From NCBI GenBank assembly GCA_900551355.1, contig URVR01000099.1:1-6415 (forward strand): DNA of 6,415 nucleotides. The letters run 5' to 3'. The notes under the pieces are model-generated. The model ran no database searches. It worked only from the letters and a program-made list of their open reading frames with translations, and was not told the DNA's origin. A program made the translations under genes and the position numbers. This stretch comes from an uncultured Eubacteriales bacterium. GTDB taxonomy: Bacteria > Bacillota > Clostridia > Oscillospirales > Oscillospiraceae. This document shows, piece by piece, positions 1-6,012 of this stretch (positions are counted from its first letter, which is position 1; the number at the start of each line of letters is the position of its first letter).

Positions 1-48
1 CGAGATTCCTCTACGTCTCGTGGGCTCGGAGATGTGTATAAGAGACAG
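1..48. other. Illumina Nextera i7 adapter (contig-end contamination)
   Basis: This stretch is synthetic. Bases 1-6 are the end of the P7 primer (CGAGAT), bases 7-14 are an 8-base index (TCCTCTAC, read as GTAGAGGA, which I recall as Nextera index N712), bases 15-29 are the Nextera read-2 overhang and bases 30-48 are the 19-bp Tn5 mosaic end, finishing in AAGAGACAG. Genomic sequence starts at base 49. It should be trimmed; on the minus strand it is open in the pyc frame and would add an artificial tail to that protein. Confidence 0.98.
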
Positions 49-2171
49 TCCTTGATGGCCAGCATATGAGCGCCCCGCTTTTCCAGCTCCTTGGCGAGGT
101 TGACATAATATTTCAGTGTGTATTTGTCCTTCGTCTCGTCCAGAATATCGCCGGTGTAGCACATGGTGGCCTCCAGCAGCTTGTTCTGGCGGAGCACCTC
201 CTCCATGGCCACCTCCATGCCCGGCACCCAGTTCAGGGAGTCGAAGACGCGGAACACGTCGATGCCGCGCCGGGCGGCCTCCTCCACGAAGGCGCGCACC
301 AGATTGTCGGGATAGTTGGCGTAGCCCACCAGGTTGGAGCCGCGCAGCAGCATCTGGAACGGGATGTTGGGGATCTTCTCACGCAGCAGGCGCAGACGCT
401 CCCACGGGGACTCATGGAGGAAACGGTAGGCCACGTCGAAGGTGGCGCCGCCCCACATCTCCAGCGAGAAGCAGTCCCGCAGGATGTCGGCCACGCCGTC
501 GGCGCCCTTGACCATGTCGCGGGTGCGCATGCGGGTGGACAGCAGGCTCTGGTGGGCGTCCCGCATGGTTGTGTCGGTGAGCAGCAGCTTCTTCTGGGAC
601 AGCACCCACTGCTTCACGGCCTCGGGGCCCTCCGCATCCAAAAGCTGCTTGAGGCCGGGCCCCAGCGGCTCCTTCGCCTCCGGGAAGCGGGGGATGTCGT
701 ACTGATGGCGCTCGGCATTGGGATTGGCCACCTGGATCTCGGAGATATAGCGCAGGACGCGGGTGGCGCGGTCGCGGGAGTCCATCAGCTCGAACAGCTC
801 CGGCGTCTCGTCGATGAATTTGGTGTGGCACTGGCCGCTGATGAACGTGGGATGGGCCAGAATGTTGGTGACAAAGGGGATGTTGGTCTTGACGCCCCGG
901 ACGCGCACCTCGTTGATGGCGCGGGCGGCCTTGCGGCAGACAGCGGGGAACGTGCGGTCCCAGCTGGTGACCTTCACCAGCAGCGAGTCGTAATACGGGG
1001 AGATGACGGTGCCCACGCCCACGTTGCCGCCGTCCAGACGGACGCCGAAGCCGCCGGGCGAATGGTAGGCCGTGATCTTGCCGTTGTCGGGGGCGAAGTT
1101 GTTGGAGGGGTCCTCCGTGGTGACGCGGCACTGGATGGCGTAGCCGTCGAAGTGGACATCCTCCTGCTTCGTCAGTCCGATCTCCGGGCAGCTCAGGGGG
1201 TAGCCGGCAGCCACCAGCAGCTGGGCACGGACGATGTCCACGCCGGTGACCATCTCGGTGACGGTGTGCTCCACCTGAATACGGGGGTTCATCTCGATGA
1301 AGTAGTAGTTCCCGGACTTATCCACCAGGAACTCCACGGTGCCGGCGCTGACGTAGCCCACGGATCTGGCGATCTTCACCGCGTCACGGCGCAGGGCCTC
1401 CACCGTGGCCTGCGGCACAGACCAGGCGGGGGCGAACTCCACCACCTTCTGATACCGGCGCTGGAGGGAGCAGTCACGCTCGCCCAGGTGGTAGACATTG
1501 CCGTACTTGTCGGCCAGGATCTGCACCTCGATGTGCTTGGGCTCCACCAGGTACTTCTCCATGAAGATGTCGCCGCAGCCGAAGGACTTCTCCGCCTCGC
1601 TGTGGACCAGCTCGTAGGCGGTCCTGACCTCCTCGGGCCGGTCGCAGCGGCGCATGCCACGGCCGCCGCCGCCGGCGGCCGCCTTCAGTATCACGGGGAA
1701 ACCGAAGCTGACGGCCTTTTCCAGCGCGTCGTCGGCGTCCTTCAGGGGTTCGGTGCAGCCGGGGATGATGGGCACGCCGCACCTGACGGCGATCTCCTTG
1801 GCGCTGAGCTTATCGCCCATCTGGGCCAGCACCTCGGAGGACGGGCCGACGAACAGGATGCCGTTCTCCTCGCAGGCACGGGCAAAGTCGGCATTCTCGG
1901 ACAGGAAGCCGTAGCCGGGATGGATGGCGGTGACGCCCCGGCGGCGGGCAAGGCTGATGATGCCGGGGATATCCAGATACGCGCCCAGCGGGGACTTCTT
2001 CTCCCCCACCAGATACGCCTCGTCCGCCTTGGTGCGGAACAGAGAATAAGTGTCTTCGTTGGAATAGATGGCCACGGTGTGGAGGCCCAGATCGTAGCAG
2101 GCGCGGAAAATGCGCACCGCGATCTCGCCGCGGTTGGCGACCAGCACCTTTTTGAGCTGTGTAGTCTGCAT
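49..2171 (-). CDS. pyc: Pyruvate carboxylase, N-terminal 707 residues (3' end missing)
   Basis: This biotin-dependent cytoplasmic enzyme carboxylates pyruvate to oxaloacetate using ATP and bicarbonate, an anaplerotic step that feeds aspartate-family synthesis. Residues 1 to about 455 are the biotin carboxylase domain: VANRGEIAVR near the N-terminus, the ATP-grasp glycine loop GGGGRG at 167-172 with lysine 163 before it, HIEVQILAD at 213-221, ERDCSLQRR at 231-239 and NPRIQVEHTVTE at 295-306. The carboxyltransferase domain starts near residue 525 with DTTMRDAHQS at 533-542, followed by EMWGGATFD and VFRVFDSLNW. The fusion of both domains in one chain marks pyruvate carboxylase rather than acetyl-CoA carboxylase AccC or an oxaloacetate decarboxylase alpha subunit. 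The last complete codon is lysine 707 in AIKD, which by family knowledge is the carbamylated metal-binding lysine of the active site. About 440 residues, including the biotinyl domain, lie beyond the contig. The ATG at 2171 follows AGGAAGGAG, with no in-frame start between them. Confidence 0.97.
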
Positions 2172-2183
2172 AAGCCGGTCTCG

Positions 2184-2192
2184 CTCCTTCCT
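2184..2192 (-). promoter_or_regulatory. Ribosome binding site of pyc
   Basis: The minus strand reads AGGAAGGAG, a strong Shine-Dalgarno sequence, with 12 bases before the ATG at 2171. The spacing is long but there is no nearer in-frame start codon, so it supports that ATG. Confidence 0.75.
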
Positions 2193-2193
2193 G

Positions 2194-2210
2194 CCGTGCC
2201 GCTGGCACGG
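2194..2210 (-). other. Leader hairpin before the pyc ribosome binding site
   Basis: A perfect 7-bp inverted repeat (CCGTGCC and GGCACGG) around a 3-base loop lies directly upstream of the Shine-Dalgarno sequence and inside the predicted 5' leader. It has no U-tract, so it is not a terminator. It could stabilise the mRNA or affect ribosome access; both roles are inference, and a chance GC-rich repeat is possible. Confidence 0.4.
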
Positions 2211-2224
2211 TCTTGTTTTTCTCC

Positions 2225-2230
2225 ATTATA
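2225..2230 (-). promoter_or_regulatory. Probable -10 element of the pyc promoter
   Basis: The minus strand carries a perfect TATAAT about 54 bases before the pyc ATG, in an AT-richer patch downstream of the preceding terminator. No good -35 hexamer sits 16-18 bases upstream (the 17-bp position reads TGGCGC), so the promoter may need an activator. Transcription would start near 2218, giving a leader of roughly 47 bases containing the hairpin at 2194-2210. Confidence 0.6.
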
Positions 2231-2262
2231 CACGGTTATCCACCTCTGCGCCAGACGGAAAA

Positions 2263-2278
2263 TGTGTAGAAATGCACA
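2263..2278. promoter_or_regulatory. Imperfect palindrome upstream of the pyc promoter (possible operator)
   Basis: TGTGTA and TGCACA form an inverted repeat with one mismatch around GAAA. It lies roughly 45-60 bases upstream of the predicted pyc transcription start, where activators often bind, and the promoter lacks a clear -35. Short imperfect palindromes are common by chance, so this is tentative; I do not recognise a known regulator motif. Confidence 0.25.
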
Positions 2279-2330
2279 GGTTTCCCGTCAGGAAAATTTG
2301 GGACTTCTGCGAGGGGCGTGGACAAAGAAC

Positions 2331-2355
2331 GCCCGCCTGTCCATGACAGGCGGGC
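2331..2355 (-). terminator. Rho-independent terminator of the acetyltransferase-lipoprotein operon
   Basis: A perfect 11-bp GC-rich stem (GCCCGCCTGTC and GACAGGCGGGC) with a 3-base loop begins 8 bases after the lipoprotein stop codon. On the minus strand it is followed by GTTCTTTGTC, a moderately T-rich tail. It separates this operon from pyc, which then needs its own promoter. Confidence 0.85.
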
Positions 2356-2363
2356 GCAGTGGT

Positions 2364-3881
2364 TCAGTTGGTCATGCCGCCGCCTACATCCTTGCCCAGA
2401 TCGCAGGTGTAGACCCAGCGGACCACGTCGCCGTTTTGCAGCTGGTAGCGGGAGCAGCCGTAGTTGGGGAACCAGTCGTTGACGGCGTACATCCAGCCGG
2501 ACAGGCTGCCGGCGTCGAACTCGTAGAGGTTGCCGATGCCCTCGATATAGGCGCTGTTGTAAAGGGGCGTGAAGCTGGACTCCATGTGGAGCTTATTGTC
2601 CCGGCAGACGCGCTGGAGCACATCGAAGGCGCTCTCTCCGGCGGAGAAGGTGACCTGCGTCTCCGGCAGGAGCACGCCGTCCGCCGGCACCAGCGGCCGC
2701 TTGTTCTGCGCCAGCTTGTCCATGTTGTCCAGCAGGGCGGCGCAGGAGATGGAGACGGTGCAGGTATAGGAAGTGTTCTCATCCACCTGTGCGTCCTCCG
2801 GCTCCACCGGCTGGGGCTTGCCCGCCGGCACGGGGTCGGTCTGGTAGGCGTCCTGGGCCGCGGCGGTCATGTCGAACAGGCGGGACTGGCCCTTGGTGAA
2901 GCGGTCATAGGCCGCCAGGGCGTAGAAGCCCTGCTCCGTGGCCATATCGTCCGGGGCGGTCTGCTCCGCGATGTGGCGGAAGCCGCCGCCCTCCAGGGCA
3001 AAGGCGGCCAGCGCGTCCAGCACCGTGGCGCCGTCCTTCAGGAAACGGCTGTCGGTGAGGGGGTCGATGCCGAGGGAGGTCAGGGCCACCAGCACCTGGG
3101 CCGCAGATTCACAGTTCTCCGTGCCCCAGCTGGCAAAGCCGCCGGTGGGCAGCTGGCTGTCGGACAGCAGCTGCAGGGCGGCGTCCACCGCCGTCCGGAC
3201 GGCGGCATCCTCCGTATAGGGAGCCAGCGCCGTCAGCGCCATGGCGGTGATATCCACATCCAGCGTGTCGCCCAGCAGCGTCCAGCCGCCGTCGGCGCAG
3301 CGGGAGGACAGCACCTCCGACACCAGCGCGGCGCGGGTCACAGGCTCCGCGCCCTCCGCAGGGGCGGGGTCGGGGTACGCGCCGCTGTCCAGCGCGATCA
3401 GCGCCCAGATGGGGCCGTTGAGGCCCTGACGGTGGAGATACTCCATGTCGCCCAGCCCCGCCGTCAGATCCACGCCGTCCACGTCGGCGGCGCTGTGTCC
3501 GGCGGCGGTGACGCCCAGAATGGTGCGGGCGTTCTCCGTGGACTTGTTGGGGTCCAGGCGGTTCCCGTCCGCCTGCGCCGCGTAGGCCGCGGCGGACTCG
3601 TAGTAGACGGCGGCGGTCTCGCGGGACAGCAGGCCGGCGGCGTGAAGCCCCACCACCGCCCAGTCGCCGCCCACAGAGCCGGCGGCGGGGGCATCCTGGG
3701 ACAGCAGATACTCCCCGGTCTGGCGGTAGGCGGTCTGCCATGGGGCCTCCTCCCCGCCGGACTGCGCGCCGCAGGCGGTGAGCAGCAGGCTCACTGCCAA
3801 CAGCAGGGGCAGCATGATCTTTTTCATGACGGCGCGGAACGACTCCGCCAGCGCTCTCTCAATGACCGGTCCGTTTGTCAT
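2364..3881 (-). CDS. Lipoprotein with alpha/alpha toroid and DUF4430 domains
   Basis: This 505-residue protein is probably exported and lipid-anchored on the outer face of the membrane. A basic MKKIM followed by a hydrophobic run ends in the lipobox LTAC, with cysteine 37 as the lipid site. Residues about 50-345 are rich in short alpha helices and contain toroid-type turns such as CADGGW at 195-200 and PTGGFASWG at 245-253, as in prenyltransferase and squalene-cyclase-like folds; no cyclase catalytic Asp motif (DXDD) is seen, so enzyme activity is doubtful. A Pro- and acid-rich linker (about 346-370) leads to a DUF4430 domain (about 371-497) with SAFDVLQRVC, AYIEGIGNLYEFD and SGWMYAVNDWFPNYGCSRY. 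This domain order is also that of animal intrinsic factor and transcobalamin, so small-ligand binding, perhaps of a cobalamin-like molecule, is a reasonable but unproven idea. It lies 31 bp after the acetyltransferase gene and before a terminator. The start at 3881 is chosen for its strong ribosome binding site; ATG 3827 would give a more usual signal peptide. Confidence 0.9.
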   Translation of the reverse strand: MTNGPVIERALAESFRAVMKKIMLPLLLAVSLLLTACGAQSGGEEAPWQTAYRQTGEYLLSQDAPAAGSVGGDWAVVGLHAAGLLSRETAAVYYESAAAYAAQADGNRLDPNKSTENARTILGVTAAGHSAADVDGVDLTAGLGDMEYLHRQGLNGPIWALIALDSGAYPDPAPAEGAEPVTRAALVSEVLSSRCADGGWTLLGDTLDVDITAMALTALAPYTEDAAVRTAVDAALQLLSDSQLPTGGFASWGTENCESAAQVLVALTSLGIDPLTDSRFLKDGATVLDALAAFALEGGGFRHIAEQTAPDDMATEQGFYALAAYDRFTKGQSRLFDMTAAAQDAYQTDPVPAGKPQPVEPEDAQVDENTSYTCTVSISCAALLDNMDKLAQNKRPLVPADGVLLPETQVTFSAGESAFDVLQRVCRDNKLHMESSFTPLYNSAYIEGIGNLYEFDAGSLSGWMYAVNDWFPNYGCSRYQLQNGDVVRWVYTCDLGKDVGGGMTN

Positions 3882-3885
3882 GCCT

Positions 3886-3898
3886 CCTCCCTCCCCTT
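3886..3898 (-). promoter_or_regulatory. Ribosome binding site deciding the lipoprotein start
   Basis: The minus strand reads AAGGGGAGGGAGG, with purine-rich Shine-Dalgarno matches 4 to 9 bases before ATG 3881. The alternative ATG at 3827 has only GGAG about 15 bases upstream. This favours the longer product, even though its N-region before the hydrophobic core is unusually long for a lipoprotein signal. Confidence 0.6.
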
Positions 3899-3912
3899 CG
3901 CTGTTTTTTCTC

Positions 3913-5199
3913 TCAATAATCCGCGTTGAGCCACGGCTTCTGGCCCCAGTGCAGCAGGCGGGCCAGCTCCTGTGCCCTGTCGGGATCGTCCGTCTGGGCG
4001 GCGCCCAGCCGCAGCAGTCCCTCCAGATCGCAGGAGCCCATCAGTAGGGATGTCAGCTCCCCCTGGCGGCAGGTGACGGTGACGTCCGCCGCCGCGTCCG
4101 CCGCCGCCACGGCCCAGCGCCCTTGCGAAAAGGCGATGGGCAGGCACTGCTCCGCGCCGGTCAGCTCGTCCCGGCAGCGGAATGCCGCCGTCAGCGTACC
4201 CTGGGGGAATGGGCGGTAGGCGGTCTTTTCCACGAAGGCCGGGCCGTCCGTCAGCTTGAACATGGTGCCCACGGCGGAGACATTGGTCTGCAGAAAGCCG
4301 TAGTCGATGTAGTTCCTGGACACATCCTGCGGGTCGTGCAGCAGGTGGTGGAAATCCTCCTCGCCGGTGCGGAGGATCACGGTCTGGGCCAGATCCTCCT
4401 GCAGCTTCAGGCCGCCCAGCAGGGCGCGCAGCACGGCGCCGTCCTCATAGATCAGCTCCTCCACGCTGAGGCGGTTCTGGGTGTAGTTGGTGTCGCTGGC
4501 GCTTTCGAAGCGGTAGGCCGCGTAGCCCCGCAGCGTACCGCCGTCATCATACCAGCCCAGACGCCGCACCTGCACATCCGTCCGTGCGGCACGCAGCTCC
4601 TCATCGAACTTCTCCACCATGCCGTGGTTTTTGGCGGCAAAGCGGCGCTGACAGGCCATGGCCGCATCGAAATCCTCCGGCGGCAAAAGCCGCAGGCGGC
4701 GCCGGGCCGCCGCGTCGGGTCTGGGCAGCACCGACGTGGGCAGGCGGTATTCGTACAGCTTGCCGGCGAAGCCGTAGCCCATCCGGCGGTAGAAGTCGAT
4801 GCGGAACGGCAGCAGCAGCGTCAGCAGCGCGCCGTTCCGCCGGGCGTAGTCCTCGAAGTACCGCACCATGGCCAGCGCCGCCCCCTTCTTCTTGTGGAGC
4901 GGGTGGACCTCCAGCGCCATCAGGCCGCAGGCGGGCTGCATCCGCCCGAAGAAATTCATGGAGAACAGGATGAGCTTCATGGTGGCGATGAGCGTACCGT
5001 GCTCGAAAAGGCCCACCGTGCGGGTCTGGGTGTCCTCCCGCAGCTCGGTGAGGTGCTTGGTGCGGTAGTGGGCGCGGCATTCGGCGTCCAGCGCCTTGTA
5101 GGCCGGATAGGAGTTGAGATAGATGTCCAAATACGCCTCGATGTCCCCCTCCGTCAGAGGGCGGATGTCCCAGCCGCGGGACGCCATGTCGCTGTTCAT
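3913..5199 (-). CDS. Eis-like GNAT family N-acetyltransferase
   Basis: This 428-residue cytoplasmic protein has the length and layout of the Eis family: an N-terminal GNAT domain (about 10-155), a second GNAT-like domain (about 165-300) and a C-terminal sterol-carrier-protein-like domain (about 305-428). The acetyl-CoA loop is seen as EVHPLHKKKGAALA at 97-110, and FYRRMGYGFAG at 136-146 matches the family's end-of-domain motif, whose tyrosine acts as general acid in mycobacterial Eis. The protein ends in ADY; a free C-terminal carboxylate on an aromatic residue is a known catalytic feature of Eis. Characterised relatives acetylate aminoglycosides or lysines at several amines, but the substrate here cannot be read from sequence. 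ATG 5199 has AAAGGAG 8 bases upstream. It is the first gene of a likely operon with the downstream lipoprotein and has a near-consensus promoter of its own. No frameshift or missing core segment is apparent. Confidence 0.88.
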   Translation of the reverse strand: MNSDMASRGWDIRPLTEGDIEAYLDIYLNSYPAYKALDAECRAHYRTKHLTELREDTQTRTVGLFEHGTLIATMKLILFSMNFFGRMQPACGLMALEVHPLHKKKGAALAMVRYFEDYARRNGALLTLLLPFRIDFYRRMGYGFAGKLYEYRLPTSVLPRPDAAARRRLRLLPPEDFDAAMACQRRFAAKNHGMVEKFDEELRAARTDVQVRRLGWYDDGGTLRGYAAYRFESASDTNYTQNRLSVEELIYEDGAVLRALLGGLKLQEDLAQTVILRTGEEDFHHLLHDPQDVSRNYIDYGFLQTNVSAVGTMFKLTDGPAFVEKTAYRPFPQGTLTAAFRCRDELTGAEQCLPIAFSQGRWAVAAADAAADVTVTCRQGELTSLLMGSCDLEGLLRLGAAQTDDPDRAQELARLLHWGQKPWLNADY

Positions 5200-5235
5200 A
5201 GGCCGTGCTCCTTTCGTCGTGTTTCGTATATGCCG

Positions 5236-5264
5236 ATTATACCGCTTTTTCCGGCGGTTGGCAA
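5236..5264 (-). promoter_or_regulatory. Promoter of the acetyltransferase-lipoprotein operon
   Basis: On the minus strand TTGCCA (5264-5259) and TATAAT (5241-5236) are separated by 17 bases, a near-perfect housekeeping sigma promoter. Transcription would start near 5229, about 30 bases before the ATG at 5199. The -35 box sits inside the T-rich tail of the terminator at 5268-5296, so the two signals are packed together. Confidence 0.82.
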
Positions 5265-5267
5265 TAA

Positions 5268-5296
5268 AAGATGACCGGCCAGAGGCCGGTCATCTT
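5268..5296 (-). terminator. Rho-independent terminator of the surface protein gene
   Basis: A perfect 13-bp inverted repeat (AAGATGACCGGCC and GGCCGGTCATCTT) surrounds a 3-base loop; on the minus strand the stem runs into TTTTATTG. It begins 5 bases after the TAA at 5302 that would end the restored reading frame of the surface protein gene. This placement supports 5302 as the ancestral gene end. Confidence 0.9.
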
Positions 5297-5301
5297 CTGC
5301 G

Positions 5302-5771
5302 TTATTCGTGCGCGCGCTTGCGGCGCAGCAGCAGTGCCGTGCCGGTGCAGCTGCTCGCGCTATGGCCGCGTAGACCAGGCCCGCGTCGCCGGTGGCCGGG
5401 GGCGTGGTGTCCTTGACGGCAGGTCTGCTGTCAGGGCTGCCGGGGGTGGTATAGCCGATGGCGAAGCTGACCTGCTGGCCATATTCCTTGCTGGTATAGA
5501 CCTTATCGTTGTCGGGCAGGGTGACGTCCTGCAGCAGCGTCACGGTAGAGCCGTCCCCCGCCGCTTCAAGGGCGGCGGGCAGGGAGGCGTACCCCGTGTC
5601 GCCGATCCTGGCGACGACGGTGTCCTCGCCGGTGGTGTAGACACCGGCGGTGCCTGCGCCGCTGTCCGGGGTGTCCTGTGGCGACGGCAGCACCTCGGCC
5701 CACGCGGCGGCGGGCACAATGCTGAACGCCATCACAAGGCACATCAAAAGGCTGATGATGCGTTTTTTCAT
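5302..5771 (-). CDS. Small secreted surface protein with sorting-like tail, frameshifted near its 3' end
   Basis: The product starts with a clear signal peptide (MKKRIISLLM, hydrophobic core, predicted cleavage after AAAWA near residue 25). Next comes ARIGDTGYASLPAALEAAG and DGSTVTLLQDV (residues 54-83), a segment recurrent in large clostridial surface proteins. A Pro/Thr-rich stretch ends in PPATGD at 124-129, resembling an LPXTG-type sorting signal. As written, the frame then reads into ARAAAPARHCCC, passes through the terminator and stops only at 5196, inside the next gene's start. One base away, the frame gives SSCTGTALLLRRKRAHE then TAA at 5302-5304: the expected hydrophobic segment and basic tail. 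A one-base loss near 5350-5365, probably in the GCGCG run at 5356-5360, explains both; the restored protein would have 156 residues. ATG 5771 has AAAGGA 8 bases upstream. The role is unknown. It may be a stub of a longer surface protein, a real pseudogene, or an assembly error. Confidence 0.8.
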
Positions 5772-5837
5772 GCTCTCTTTCCTTTCTGCGTATGCTTGCT
5801 GTTTTCTCTCATCCTGGCGGTGTATTTCTATCTTATT

Positions 5838-5865
5838 ATTTTACCGATCTTCCAGAGTTTGTTAA
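5838..5865 (-). promoter_or_regulatory. Promoter of the surface protein gene
   Basis: The minus strand has TTAACA (5865-5860) and TAAAAT (5843-5838), each five of six consensus bases, 16 bases apart in a locally AT-rich stretch. Transcription would start near 5831, about 60 bases before the ATG at 5771. The -35 box overlaps the edge of the palindrome at 5864-5883. Confidence 0.65.
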
Positions 5866-5883
5866 TCATACCGAAGTATGATT
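5864..5883. promoter_or_regulatory. Perfect 8+8 bp palindrome, likely operator
   Basis: AATCATAC and GTATGATT form a perfect inverted repeat around CGAA. It is upstream of both predicted start sites, so it is not a transcript hairpin of either divergent gene. It overlaps the -35 box of the surface protein promoter by two bases and ends 27 bases before the -35 box of dapF. That position suits a dimeric regulator acting on the surface protein gene and perhaps dapF. I do not recognise the motif. Confidence 0.55.
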
Positions 5884-5910
5884 CCGCATTTTTCGCCCCG
5901 GAACGGCGGC

Positions 5911-5939
5911 TTGCTTTTTCCGCCCGGGTGCCGTATACT
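5911..5939 (+). promoter_or_regulatory. Probable dapF promoter
   Basis: TTGCTT (5911-5916) and TATACT (5934-5939) lie 17 bases apart on the plus strand. The -10 box matches five of six consensus bases and the -35 box keeps the TTG core. Transcription would start near 5946, giving a leader of about 67 bases. Confidence 0.65.
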
Positions 5940-5952
5940 GGGTGGGAGAAAA

Positions 5953-5965
5953 CGTTCCGGGAACG
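5953..5965. repeat. Short palindrome in the dapF leader
   Basis: CGTTCC and GGAACG form a perfect 6-bp inverted repeat about one central base, shortly after the predicted dapF start site. A related half-site, GGAACG, occurs at 5900-5905. One base is too tight for an RNA hairpin loop, so a protein-binding site is more plausible than a stem; chance is also possible in such GC-rich DNA. Confidence 0.3.
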
Positions 5966-5994
5966 GGGGCGCGGCACGGCGCTGCCCTGCCCGC

Positions 5995-6003
5995 AAAAAG
6001 GAG
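5995..6003 (+). promoter_or_regulatory. Ribosome binding site deciding the dapF start
   Basis: AAAAAGGAG lies 9 bases before the GTG at 6013 but only 3 bases before the in-frame ATG at 6007. The spacing favours the GTG, in agreement with the residue numbering of the DapF family. Confidence 0.7.
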
Positions 6004-6012
6004 CTGATGTGC

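Noticed and set aside
1..48. A mobile element end, suggested by the Tn5 mosaic end sequence.
   Set aside because: The mosaic end is joined to an index and the P7 primer in exact library-adapter order, so it is a library artefact and not a transposon.
2281..2300. A possible CodY-type box near AATTTTC on the minus strand upstream of pyc.
   Set aside because: Only the left half of the consensus matches; the second half does not, so the resemblance is not enough for a call.
66..3929. A 1287-codon open frame on the plus strand.
   Set aside because: It lies antisense to pyc and the lipoprotein gene, crosses their intergenic region, has a repetitive His/Gly/Val/Leu-rich composition typical of shadows of GC-rich genes, and resembles no family. 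The minus strand encodes clear conserved proteins over the same span.
4123..5274. A 383-codon open frame on the plus strand.
   Set aside because: It is antisense to the Eis-like acetyltransferase, with the same shadow composition and no credible start signal.
5350..5365. Programmed ribosomal frameshifting in the surface protein gene.
   Set aside because: The site has no slippery heptamer or homopolymer run and no obvious downstream stimulatory structure before the stop; a one-base deletion is simpler.
5940..6012. A lysine riboswitch or T-box leader for dapF.
   Set aside because: The predicted leader is about 67 bases, much shorter than either element, and no T-box motif or terminator-antiterminator pair is visible.
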